A stretch of DNA of 64,000 nucleotides from Arthrobacter sp. PAMC 25486 (GTDB lineage: Bacteria; Actinomycetota; Actinomycetes; Actinomycetales; Micrococcaceae). Of this stretch, positions 8,815-16,559 are shown piece by piece. The notes beneath the pieces were generated by a model. That model was not told where the DNA came from. It searched no databases and saw nothing but the letters and a program-made list of their open reading frames with translations. The stretch covers positions 3,618,439 to 3,682,438 of the forward strand of contig NZ_CP007595.1 in assembly GCF_000785535.1 (NCBI RefSeq), written 5' to 3'. The first letter of the stretch is position 1. The number at the start of each line of letters is the position of its first letter. A program made the translations under genes and the position numbers.

Positions 8815-9474
8815 GTGCCCAAAAGGATTACCTATCTTCAGGCTCGTACGGACAAAAACCTGGATGTATTCCGGGCGCATTGGTCAACCACGCATGCGGA
8901 CATCGCCCGTGAACTTCCTGGAGTGTCAGCTTACCGGCAGAACCACGTGCTGGAGTCCAGTCTCGAGCCGAAAATCGATAGGCCGTACCTTGTGGACGGC
9001 ATTGTTGAGTTATGGTTTGCCGACGAAGGAGTAGTGCAGGCCGGGTTTGCTTCTGAGGTTGCCGACAAGTTAATTATTGACGAACCGGAATTCCTCAGTG
9101 GGCTGACAGGCGGGCCGGTAACAGCGGGTTCTGCACAGACACGCTGGCCGTATAAGTTGTGGCTGCTGGCTCGCTGGAATTTGGCGGCGGAGCCCGACCC
9201 CTGCGCGGTGGAGCGTTGGACGAGGCAACAATTTGAACAGTACGACGGCGCCCTTGGCTGGGGTGTGAATGTCCTAGTTCCGGGGGCAGAACTATTGCGT
9301 CGGTCAGCGCTGCTCAGCGAGGCCCAGATTCCGGAGGTTGCTGTTGCTATCGGCTTTTCTGAGGAGGTACTGGCGCGGGAGGCGGTCCGAGGCGTTGAGC
9401 TGCATCTGGACAGTGCGCCAGAGGCCCTGACAACGATTCACGTGTACCTTGCTGAGGAACTTGTCATCATCTAG
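8815..9474 (+). CDS. Long EthD-like protein (possible tandem domains)
   Basis: A 219-residue protein starting at GTG 8815, three bases after the preceding stop, so tightly coupled. Residues 1-100 resemble an EthD domain (FRAHWSTTHADIARELPGVSAYRQN), clearly related to the gene before it. Residues 110-219 start with a strand-like segment (YKLWLLARWNL) and a further AVERWTRQQFEQY helix, compatible with a diverged second domain of the same fold. If so, it is an internally duplicated member. Function unknown; a role in transforming a cyclic or lactone intermediate is inferred from the operon. Confidence 0.65.
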   Translation: MPKRITYLQARTDKNLDVFRAHWSTTHADIARELPGVSAYRQNHVLESSLEPKIDRPYLVDGIVELWFADEGVVQAGFASEVADKLIIDEPEFLSGLTGGPVTAGSAQTRWPYKLWLLARWNLAAEPDPCAVERWTRQQFEQYDGALGWGVNVLVPGAELLRRSALLSEAQIPEVAVAIGFSEEVLAREAVRGVELHLDSAPEALTTIHVYLAEELVII

Positions 9475-9524
9475 ATTGCCATCTCGCGACCGTATGTTCA
9501 GTGGCACTAGGAAGGATTCCAGGC

Positions 9525-10448
9525 ATGACCCGAGTTGGAATGGTGATTCGTTTTTGCATGCTCGGGCTAGCCTGGGGCTCCAGCTTCCTGATGATGAAGC
9601 TTGCGGTGGGAGGACTTTCGCCCGGGCAGGTCGTGTTGGGGAGGCTTGGCTTGGGTGCGCTGACGCTTTGCCTGCTCTTAGTCCTGACTCGGCGTGCATG
9701 GCCTCGGCACCCCAAACTCTGGCTGCATCTGGCGGTAACCGCTGGAATCGGCTGTGTTCTGCCGTTTCTGCTATTTGCGTGGGCGGCTGAACGTATCCCC
9801 AGCGGACTCTCCAGCGTTCTCAATTCAGGCACGCCGCTGGCCACGGCAGTGGTTACGGCTGTGGCGCTGCGCCAGGAAAAGGTGACTCTACGGAAGGCCA
9901 GCGGCATCGTGATTGGCGCCGTGGGGATCCTTGTAGTGCTCTCACCATGGCGCTTTTATTCAGCCGGCGCCATCGATCTCTGGGGACAGTTGGCGTGTCT
10001 AGGTGCCGTGCTCTGCTTCGGCATTGTCTTTTCGTACACGAAGAAATACGTGTCTGCTTACGGGGCCGATCCCATTGGCGTTCCTGCCGTGCAGATGCTT
10101 CTAGCGGCGCTGATGATGCTGGTTCTTGCTCCGTTCATTGCCACGGGGCCAGTTTCGATAACGGTACCGGTGATTATTGGCATGCTGCTGCTTGGCATAG
10201 TCAGTACTGGCCTCGCTTATGTCTGGAACTTCCAGATCATTGCACAGTGGGGTGCCACCGCGGCTTCGACAGTCGCCTATATTACGCCTCTGGTGGGTGT
10301 AGCGCTGGGCGCGCTGGTGCTCCGGGAGGAAATCAGTTGGAACCAGATCATTGGTGCCGGCGTGGTTATCGGCGGGATTGTTCTGGGACAGTCAGGTTCT
10401 GGGGCGCTTCAGCAAACCCTTGTCATGAAGAAAGAGGCTGCCAAGTGA
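9525..10448 (+). CDS. EamA/DMT-family transporter
   Basis: A 307-residue inner-membrane protein with about ten hydrophobic segments and the duplicated EamA pattern. The first repeat starts with LAWGSSFLMMKLAVGGLSP and the second ends with GVALGALVLREEISWNQIIG. DMT transporters of this type export or import small metabolites by proton exchange. The start at ATG 9525 is supported by GGAAGG nine bases upstream. Its GTGA end overlaps the next start. It is the fourth gene of the carboxyltransferase operon and may move an intermediate or the starting compound. Confidence 0.85.
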   Translation: MTRVGMVIRFCMLGLAWGSSFLMMKLAVGGLSPGQVVLGRLGLGALTLCLLLVLTRRAWPRHPKLWLHLAVTAGIGCVLPFLLFAWAAERIPSGLSSVLNSGTPLATAVVTAVALRQEKVTLRKASGIVIGAVGILVVLSPWRFYSAGAIDLWGQLACLGAVLCFGIVFSYTKKYVSAYGADPIGVPAVQMLLAALMMLVLAPFIATGPVSITVPVIIGMLLLGIVSTGLAYVWNFQIIAQWGATAASTVAYITPLVGVALGALVLREEISWNQIIGAGVVIGGIVLGQSGSGALQQTLVMKKEAAK

Positions 10449-10948
10449 TTGGACCGGAAGATTTTGACGACATCAGGAACCTGAAGGCCGACTATTTCAG
10501 GCACCTGGATGCCAAACGCTGGTCGAATCTGAGATCTCTGTTCCATGCCGATGCCACGTTCGGTGGTTTTCCCTTTGACAGCGGCAATGCTGATGAATTC
10601 GTCAGTGGTGTCTCGGAGCATCTTCAAGGTGTCGAATCAGTTCACCAAGGGTTTATGCCCCGGCTGGCGCCCATGGGCTATGACTGCATCCACGGGATCT
10701 GGTCGATGCATGACTATTTGATCTGGCCAGGCGACAGCCGGGCATATCGGGGCGCCACGATCCCTGGACTCTATGGAATCCGCGGCTATGGCTTCTATGA
10801 GGAGGAATACCGGCCGCTTAACGGGGTTTGGCGCATTGCGACCATGCGGCTTGTCAGGACAAGGATCGATCTGCTGGTGGGTGAACCGGTGCACCGCCCA
10901 ATGCAGGACCTGATTGCACCGGACCCCGACTGGATACCCGGGGCCTAG
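10445..10948 (+). CDS. SnoaL-like / NTF2-fold protein
   Basis: A 167-residue protein with the SnoaL-like or nuclear-transport-factor-2 fold: an N-terminal helix pair (IRNLKADYFRHLDAKRW), the FHADATFG strand, then a histidine-rich core and a basic REW-like ending (YRPLNGVWRIATMRLVRTR). Members include ketosteroid-isomerase-like enzymes and small-ring cyclases or hydrolases. It starts at GTG 10445, overlapping the transporter stop, so it is translationally coupled and last in the operon. An isomerase or hydrolase step is inference. Confidence 0.72.
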   Translation: MIGPEDFDDIRNLKADYFRHLDAKRWSNLRSLFHADATFGGFPFDSGNADEFVSGVSEHLQGVESVHQGFMPRLAPMGYDCIHGIWSMHDYLIWPGDSRAYRGATIPGLYGIRGYGFYEEEYRPLNGVWRIATMRLVRTRIDLLVGEPVHRPMQDLIAPDPDWIPGA

Positions 10949-10954
10949 CGCAAT

Positions 10955-11992
10955 CTAACGTCCCGGGGTCAGCCCCGGGACGCCGGCATGGATGTCAGAT
11001 GTGGCCAGATACCGGATGTGGGCAGCCGTCTCGCTCAGCGCGAGACGGAACTGAAGCCCGCCCAATGATTCCCATCCCCGTGACCACGTGAGCTGACGGG
11101 CGACCTCATGCACTGTGGAGGCACCGGCGCTCAGGACATCCAATACCTCGCGTGAACGTTCTTCAATGTGCACTTCGAGCTGCCTTGCCCGGCCGCCAAC
11201 GCCCTGGAACCTGTATTCGTGGGCGGGGCAGGCCTCGTACCGGTCGTTGCCACTGATCCGCCGCAGGGACTCGATGTTGTTCCTAAGAGGATCGGTATCC
11301 CCGCGGATTTCGAGGGAAACGTTGGGGGAAATGCGTGGAAGAATGTGGTCCCCCGTGAGCACCAGTTCACCGTCGTGATCCCACAGGCAGATATGCCCTG
11401 GAGTGTGCCCTGGCGTCTCCATGACGCGCCAGTTGCGCCCAGCGACGGAGAGGATGTCAGCGTCGCCCAGTCTCCGGTCGGGGTCCGGCAGCCTGCGCAA
11501 ATCCAGAAGTCCCTGAGGGCTCATGGCGGCTTCGGCCGCTCGCGCTTCCGGCACGCCCCAGGCCAGCATCCGCGCACGGTCAAGTGCTGACTCTTCATGG
11601 GCGTCCTCGAACACGGAGATGTTCCTGCGCTCGTTTTTCCCCAGTGCGATCCATGCACCCGAGTCCCTGGCCAGCCGGGCCGCCATGCCCAGATGGTCGG
11701 AGTGAAAATGCGTGGCGACAATGCCGGTGATTTCGTTGGGCCCAATATCCAGGTGTGCCAGGGCCGACAGGAGCTGGCGATGTCCTTCGTCGCTATCGAA
11801 TCCGGGATCGACCACCACACATTCGTCGCCGTCGTGCAGCACGTAGCTCAGTGTGTAGCGCATCGGATTTCCAGGAAATACCACCGGCACGCTGTCAATG
11901 CCGGCGGAGACCTCCTCCGCCGGAGGGAGAATGCGGCGTTGCCAGGCTTCCCGCTGGGCCGTTCCTGTGATCGTGACGGAGCTATTCCGCAT
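10955..11992 (-). CDS. MBL-fold metallohydrolase
   Basis: A 345-residue metallo-beta-lactamase-fold protein. The first metal motif is THFHSDHLG (about residue 93), with the third histidine in ETPGHTPGHI, the bridging Asp in LTGDHILP and a later His in CPAHEYRF; a C-terminal winged-helix-like tail follows, as in LACTB2-type members. It could hydrolyse a thioester, lactone or other ester. Its start overlaps the stop of the SDR gene by 11 bases, so it is the distal gene of an OYE-SDR-MBL minus-strand operon. Lactone hydrolysis after ring oxidation is a guess from context. Confidence 0.8.
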   Translation of the reverse strand: MRNSSVTITGTAQREAWQRRILPPAEEVSAGIDSVPVVFPGNPMRYTLSYVLHDGDECVVVDPGFDSDEGHRQLLSALAHLDIGPNEITGIVATHFHSDHLGMAARLARDSGAWIALGKNERRNISVFEDAHEESALDRARMLAWGVPEARAAEAAMSPQGLLDLRRLPDPDRRLGDADILSVAGRNWRVMETPGHTPGHICLWDHDGELVLTGDHILPRISPNVSLEIRGDTDPLRNNIESLRRISGNDRYEACPAHEYRFQGVGGRARQLEVHIEERSREVLDVLSAGASTVHEVARQLTWSRGWESLGGLQFRLALSETAAHIRYLATSDIHAGVPGLTPGR

Positions 11993-12740
11993 GATTGTTG
12001 AACAGTGAGAAGAGTTGCGTGGCGCCGCCGTCGATCAAAAGTTCGGCGCCGTTGACGTTGCGTGCTTCATCGGTCAACAGATAGGCGATCATGGCGCCGA
12101 TCTCCGCTGGCTCGATGATGTTTTGTGTGGGCACGCGGCGCCGAACTTGGTCACGGACTTCCTGGATCACCATTGGGGTGTTGACTACGCCGGGGCAGAT
12201 TGAGTTGATGGTGATTCCGGTGCCCCAAAAGTCTTCCAGAAGGGATCGGGTCAAGTTGGTGAGGCCAGCCTTGGACGATGCATAGCTGGGGTAGGGATAG
12301 CCGGTGGTCCCGGCGATCGAGGCGATGTTGACGATCCGTCCCCAACCAGCTTCGATCATGCCCGGAGAAAAGGCCTTGATGAGGTTGAACGGTCCCACGA
12401 GGTTGACGTCCAAGGCGCGGCGAAAGGACTCCGCGTTGCTGTCGGCGAGAAACTTGCGGTCAAGGATCCCTGCCGCGTTGACCAGTGCATGCACCGGCCC
12501 CACCGTCGAGGTGACCTCGGCCCTCAGATTCTCGACGGCGGACTCTTCAGCGACGTCGGCGGCGAAGGAATAGGCTTTGCCGCCGTCGTCTCGAATGGTT
12601 TGGGCAGCCGCTTCGCTGGCCTGAGCATTCAGATCCACGCACACGATGGTGTGCCCGGAGCCGGCGAGGCGTGCGTTGATACCGCGGCACATGCCACCGC
12701 CCGCTCCAGTGACCAGGACGGTGAGGGGAGTTGTAGTCAT
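11982..12740 (-). CDS. Short-chain dehydrogenase/reductase
   Basis: A 252-residue classical SDR. The Rossmann motif reads TGAGGGMCRG, where the usual last glycine of TGxxxGxG is replaced by Cys. Other motifs are NAAG, NIASIAG and the catalytic YASSK, with a C-terminal NGAELLIDGGA. An Asp after beta-2 (CVDLNA) suggests NAD+. It would oxidise a secondary alcohol or reduce a ketone. The start (12740, MTTTPLTVLVTG) is preceded by a GGAGAC ribosome site. It is flanked by the OYE gene upstream and overlaps the MBL gene downstream. Confidence 0.87.
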   Translation of the reverse strand: MTTTPLTVLVTGAGGGMCRGINARLAGSGHTIVCVDLNAQASEAAAQTIRDDGGKAYSFAADVAEESAVENLRAEVTSTVGPVHALVNAAGILDRKFLADSNAESFRRALDVNLVGPFNLIKAFSPGMIEAGWGRIVNIASIAGTTGYPYPSYASSKAGLTNLTRSLLEDFWGTGITINSICPGVVNTPMVIQEVRDQVRRRVPTQNIIEPAEIGAMIAYLLTDEARNVNGAELLIDGGATQLFSLFNNHAE

Positions 12741-12798
12741 TTGCGGTGTCTCCTGCAATAGATTATGTCGGTGCGGGTCTGCACTGGCCGGCTGGTGC

Positions 12799-13908
12799 TT
12801 AGGTATTGCTGGTAGCCAGAGAAGGGTAGTCTGTGTAACCTTCCGGACCGCCGCCGTAGATTCCTGATAGGCGCAAGGGCTCCAGCGGTGCCTGTGTGCG
12901 GAACCGATGCGGAAGATCGGGGTTGGCGATGAACAACCTGCCGAACCCCACCAGATCCGCTGTTCCGTCGGCCAGGAGCCGCTCTGCGGATGCTTGGTCA
13001 TGTCCACCAGTGACAATGACGACGCCATCAAACAATGCTGCGAGTTTCTCGGTGGGGATCGAGTCGGCAGGGCGATCCACCGTCGTGGAGCCGGCGATCT
13101 CCGGCTCCACGAGGTGCAGATAGGCGAGGTTGAGGCCATTGAGTTGGCGGATGACGGTGGAATAGAGTGTGAGTTTGTCTGAATCGTGGGCGTCCATCCA
13201 GTCCGATGACGGTGAAAGTCGGACCCCGATGCGCTCCATCGGGAGGTGCCGTGCGATCTCCTGAATGACCTCGTGAAGGAACCGTGTCCTGTTTGCGATG
13301 GAGCCGCCGTAGTTGTCGGTTCTATGGTTGGACCCGTCGTTCAGAAACTGGTCGATCAGATAACCATTGGCGGCATGCAGTTCGATGCCGTCGAATCCTG
13401 CGCTGATAGCGTTCCGTGCAGCCGTCCCATAGGCCTCGACGATCCCGGCGATCTCCGCCACCGTTAGTTCGCGCGGAGTCTCGTACGGAATTCTTCCCGT
13501 GGCGCTGCGGTACTGGTAACCGGTAATTCGGACCGGTGATGGGGCCAGCGGGGGAAGAGCGTCCGGCTGGACACTGGAATGAGATTGGCGGCCTACATGC
13601 CACAGCTGGGCGTACACGACAGCACCCTCATGATGGGCTGCCCTGACCACGGGACGCCAAGCCGCCACTTGTTCGGCCGAGTAGAGCCCAGGAACCCGCG
13701 CGTAGGCCGAGGCTTGGGGCGTGATGACCGTTCCTTCGCTGATCACCAGCCCGGCACCGGCACGTTGCCGGTAGTACTCCTCCATCAGAGGCGTGGGCAT
13801 GCCGTCATCTGTTGCACGGCTTCGGGTCAACGGAGGCAGGACGATGCGATTCATAAGCTGCTGCCCGCCGATGTCGATGCCGTTGAACAATTGACTCCCT
13901 GATTTCAA
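12799..13908 (-). CDS. Old Yellow Enzyme family NADH:flavin oxidoreductase
   Basis: A 369-residue FMN-dependent ene-reductase of the classical OYE class. Visible are the N-terminal NRIVLPPLTRSRA, YAQLWHVGRQSH, the active-site pair in GIELHAANGYLIDQFLNDGSN (His/Asn for the carbonyl oxygen) and HRTDNYGGS, LVGFGRLFIANPDL near the end. It reduces the C=C bond of alpha,beta-unsaturated ketones, aldehydes or nitro compounds. It is the first gene of the minus-strand operon with SDR and MBL genes and is divergent from TetR1, sharing a perfect operator at 13928. Cyclic enones such as carvone-type ketones are typical substrates, but the one used here is not known. Confidence 0.9.
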   Translation of the reverse strand: MKSGSQLFNGIDIGGQQLMNRIVLPPLTRSRATDDGMPTPLMEEYYRQRAGAGLVISEGTVITPQASAYARVPGLYSAEQVAAWRPVVRAAHHEGAVVYAQLWHVGRQSHSSVQPDALPPLAPSPVRITGYQYRSATGRIPYETPRELTVAEIAGIVEAYGTAARNAISAGFDGIELHAANGYLIDQFLNDGSNHRTDNYGGSIANRTRFLHEVIQEIARHLPMERIGVRLSPSSDWMDAHDSDKLTLYSTVIRQLNGLNLAYLHLVEPEIAGSTTVDRPADSIPTEKLAALFDGVVIVTGGHDQASAERLLADGTADLVGFGRLFIANPDLPHRFRTQAPLEPLRLSGIYGGGPEGYTDYPSLATSNT

Positions 13909-13926
13909 GGCAATCTTCCCTCCACT

Positions 13927-13943
13927 AACAAGCGCTTGTACGT
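13927..13943. promoter_or_regulatory. Operator between OYE operon and tetR1
   Basis: AACAAGCGCTTGTACGT includes a perfect 12-bp palindrome, ACAAGCGCTTGT (13928-13939). It sits between the divergent OYE and TetR1 genes, the usual place for an autoregulatory TetR operator. A second half-site, ACGCTTGTTAG, lies at 14000-14010 in the presumed tetR1 leader. Confidence 0.6.
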
Positions 13944-14053
13944 TTCTTAGAACTTATTTGAAGTTCTTCGTGATGTCAATGGCTGCCGGCCCCGAGCGGA
14001 CGCTTGTTAGGATAGAGAAAATGGCGAATGAAATGTTGAAAAGGTGTGATGGT

Positions 14054-14683
14054 ATGACTGTGCGGCCTGAACGAAACACGGCTCAGAATATTAGGGAAGG
14101 CGCCGCAAAGCTCTTCTTCGAGCGGGGGTATGACGCCACAACGCTGAGGCAGGTGGCCTCTTCTGCCGGGTTGAAAGTTGGCAGTCTCTACAACCACATC
14201 GACAGCAAGGAGCATCTTCTTCAACAAATCATGGGGGGCATCATTGATGACCTTCTTGAGCGCGTCCAGGACGCTGTTGCTGCCGCCAAGGGAGGGGACA
14301 GCGTAGACCTGCTCCAGGCGGCCCTTGCCGAGCACATCACCTTCCATGCCGAGCGGGCACAAGAGGTCTTCATTGGCAATGCTGAGCTGCGGTCGCTGCC
14401 ACAAGACGCGCGTGAGCTGGTTATTAAGAAGCGGACAGACTATGAACTGTTCCTGGAAAAGTTGGTAGCCGAAGCTGGTAACGACGACCTCGCGGACATC
14501 ATTGACGCCAAGATTCACGTGTACAGCTTCGTGGCCCAAGCGACTCATATTGCCGGCTGGTTCAAGCAGGGTGGCCGGTATTCGCTTAACGACATCGTCC
14601 GGATCTACACGCGGTTGGCTCTTCGGGAGCTGAAAGTTGTCGACGCAGATGAACGCGTGGGACCGATTGGCGGCCGGCTCTAA
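14054..14683 (+). CDS. TetR-family regulator 1
   Basis: A 209-residue TetR repressor. The N-terminal HTH is clear: AAKLFFERGYDATTLRQVASSAG, then KVGSLYNHIDSKEHLL (residues about 17-60). The ligand domain carries the FHAERAQEVFIGNAELRSLP segment, almost the same as in the second TetR at 28194, so the two are recent paralogues. The start at 14054 (MTVRPER) is chosen because AAGG lies nine bases upstream with the same geometry as in the paralogue; ATG 14021 is an alternative. It is divergent from the OYE operon and probably controls it and itself. The effector is likely an acyl-CoA, by analogy with PaaR/FadR-type TetRs. Confidence 0.85.
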   Translation: MTVRPERNTAQNIREGAAKLFFERGYDATTLRQVASSAGLKVGSLYNHIDSKEHLLQQIMGGIIDDLLERVQDAVAAAKGGDSVDLLQAALAEHITFHAERAQEVFIGNAELRSLPQDARELVIKKRTDYELFLEKLVAEAGNDDLADIIDAKIHVYSFVAQATHIAGWFKQGGRYSLNDIVRIYTRLALRELKVVDADERVGPIGGRL

Positions 14684-14715
14684 TCAATTCGGGGCCAGTT
14701 CCTCATTGTCGTCAA

Positions 14716-14754
14716 GCGAAACGCCCGGCTGGATCCTCCAGCCGGGCGTTTCGC
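14716..14754. terminator. Terminator between tetR1 and MFS gene
   Basis: An 18-bp perfect inverted repeat with a three-base TCC loop lies between the convergent tetR1 and MHS transporter genes. It probably terminates both. Confidence 0.75.
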
Positions 14755-14803
14755 CATTAGTCCCGGGGTCTTTAATACTCAGACCGGGGTCCGAGGTTGG
14801 CCC

Positions 14804-16156
14804 TTACTGCTCTTCGTGAAGTGACTGTTTAAAGCGCTCGGGTAGTGTCAAAGTCGCGATAACGGAGATCAAGACGAGCCCCAGGGCGATAGCTGTCAGG
14901 GCCAGTGTTCCGTTGTCTGTGTTCTGGAAAATCCATGCAGCGATGAATGGGATGGGTGCACCAAAGATCAAGCCCGCCAGCGTCATGCCGAGGGCCGATC
15001 CGGTGTAACGCATGCTGGTCGGAAGTGATTCCGAGAAGAAGGCGGCCTGAGTTCCTGCTGCGATCTGAATGCCACACAGCGCAGTCGCGATGATCGCAAC
15101 ACTGGCCGGGTAGTTCATCGAGTTCATAATCGGGAACATGGAAGCGGCCGCGATGCCCTGCAAGGTTAATCCAAGCAAGAATGTCTTCTTGCGGCCGATC
15201 CGGTCACTCAGCTTCCCACCAAATAGCGCTGCCGGAATGGAGACGATGTTGGCGATGAGCATGAGTCCGAAGGTGATGGAGTTGTCGTATCCGAGCTCCT
15301 TCGTTAGGTAATTTACGGCATACGTCACGCTGATCCAGAATAGGCCTGCTGACGCTGCCCAAGACAAGACCAGCTTGATAACAGTTCCGGGCTTTTTCGC
15401 GATCACTGACAGTGCACGTTCCTGCGGGATCGCTGATTCGGCAGCCTTTTTCTGGTTCTCCTTGAATGCGGGGGTTTCTTCGACCCGGCGACGGATGAAA
15501 ACACCCACGATGAGTAGCAAAACACCCATCAGGAAAGGAATGCGCCATCCCCATGAGGCAAATGCTTCATCTGAGAGGAATAACGCCAGGCCGGTGAGCG
15601 TTAATGAAGCGAAAGTTTGAGCGAGAGGTGACCCCGTGGCAAGAATTCCTCCATACAAACCTCTGCGGGCTGTAGGTGCATGTTCGACAACCAAGACCTG
15701 GACGCCGGTTGCTTCGCCGCCAAGGGCAAATCCTTGAAGGAAACGCAGAACAACTAGGAGCGTTGGTGCAAGGATCCCCACCATGGCGTAAGTGGGAAGG
15801 AGGCCAATCAAGACTGAAGCTGCGCCCATAAGTACGAGGGTGAACATCAGAATATTGCGGCGCCCGATCTTATCGCCGAGCGCACCGAACACGACCCCGC
15901 CGAAGGGGCGGGCGACCATGCCGGCCCCGAAGGTGGCAAATGAGGCAAGAATGGCCGTGTTTTCGTCAAAACTGGGAAAGAAAAGTTGCGGAAAAAGAGT
16001 TGCCGAGAGTGTGCCATAGACGGCGAAATCAAACCACTCCAAGGCCGTGCCAAAAGTTCCGCTCACTACGGCCGTTCGAGCCGTCTTTGGATCAAAGGAT
16101 GGGGCTTCACCCTGCTTGGATGGAAGCTGTTGAACAGGCTTCGTCAATTCTGACAC
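14804..16156 (-). CDS. MFS transporter, metabolite:H+ symporter type
   Basis: A 450-residue, 12-segment major facilitator of the MHS (metabolite:H+ symporter) family. Features are TALEWFDFAVYGTLSATLFPQ at the N-terminus, GALGDKIGRR between helices 2 and 3, RFLQGFALGGEATG, and the second-half GGKLSDRIGRKK. MHS members import organic acids such as shikimate, ketoglutarate or aromatic acids. A GTG start at 16156 is chosen because AAGGAGT lies upstream with good spacing and the family start (basic, then hydrophobic) follows soon after. Upstream lies an operator copy at 16299. It probably imports the carboxylic acid that the adjacent ligase activates. Confidence 0.87.
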   Translation of the reverse strand: MSELTKPVQQLPSKQGEAPSFDPKTARTAVVSGTFGTALEWFDFAVYGTLSATLFPQLFFPSFDENTAILASFATFGAGMVARPFGGVVFGALGDKIGRRNILMFTLVLMGAASVLIGLLPTYAMVGILAPTLLVVLRFLQGFALGGEATGVQVLVVEHAPTARRGLYGGILATGSPLAQTFASLTLTGLALFLSDEAFASWGWRIPFLMGVLLLIVGVFIRRRVEETPAFKENQKKAAESAIPQERALSVIAKKPGTVIKLVLSWAASAGLFWISVTYAVNYLTKELGYDNSITFGLMLIANIVSIPAALFGGKLSDRIGRKKTFLLGLTLQGIAAASMFPIMNSMNYPASVAIIATALCGIQIAAGTQAAFFSESLPTSMRYTGSALGMTLAGLIFGAPIPFIAAWIFQNTDNGTLALTAIALGLVLISVIATLTLPERFKQSLHEEQ

Positions 16157-16298
16157 TGGAAATACTCCTTGAAGTGTTGGAAAGGGAGGGGCATTTGCCG
16201 GCAGTCCTCGTGCAGGCGACTCATGGTAGTCGCCGGTTCCTCTTCTTTGAGATGGCCGAGGCCCTGCGGGCTGTTGGGAGATCACTGCCCATTCACAT

Positions 16299-16314
16299 GA
16301 ACAAGCGTTTGTAC
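16299..16314. promoter_or_regulatory. Operator upstream of MFS gene
   Basis: GAACAAGCGTTTGTAC follows the island consensus with only outer positions diverging; it lies about 140 bp before the transporter start on its promoter side. Confidence 0.6.
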
Positions 16315-16475
16315 GCAGTCTAGGTTGTGATGCGCATCGCACGCAAGAGGCGCTTCTTTCTGGAGGTAGCAAGAGGGCTACATGGACACGCTTAGCTGAA
16401 TATGCCTGCGCGGTGGGAGGATTTAAAGGAGTCCACCCTTGATCTTGCGGGATGAGCCAAGTCACGTTAGGCTTT

Positions 16476-16493
16476 CGAACAAACGCTTGTTCG
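16476..16493. promoter_or_regulatory. Best-conserved operator, upstream of acyl-CoA ligase
   Basis: CGAACAAACGCTTGTTCG is an 18-bp palindrome with a single mismatched pair, the clearest example of the motif repeated through the island. It lies 66 bp before the ligase start. Confidence 0.7.
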
Positions 16494-16559
16494 TTGAAGA
16501 ATAAGTTTGGTGGCGTCCGAGAAGAAACGGCCCACATCCGCCCGACTGAGGAGTGAACA

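Larger units (their letters stand above)
16157..16559. other. Divergent regulatory region, MFS/ligase genes
   Basis: Four hundred bases without a gene between the divergent MHS transporter and acyl-CoA ligase. It carries two copies of the island operator (16299-16314 and 16476-16493), one near each gene. Nothing else is recognised. Confidence 0.6.
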
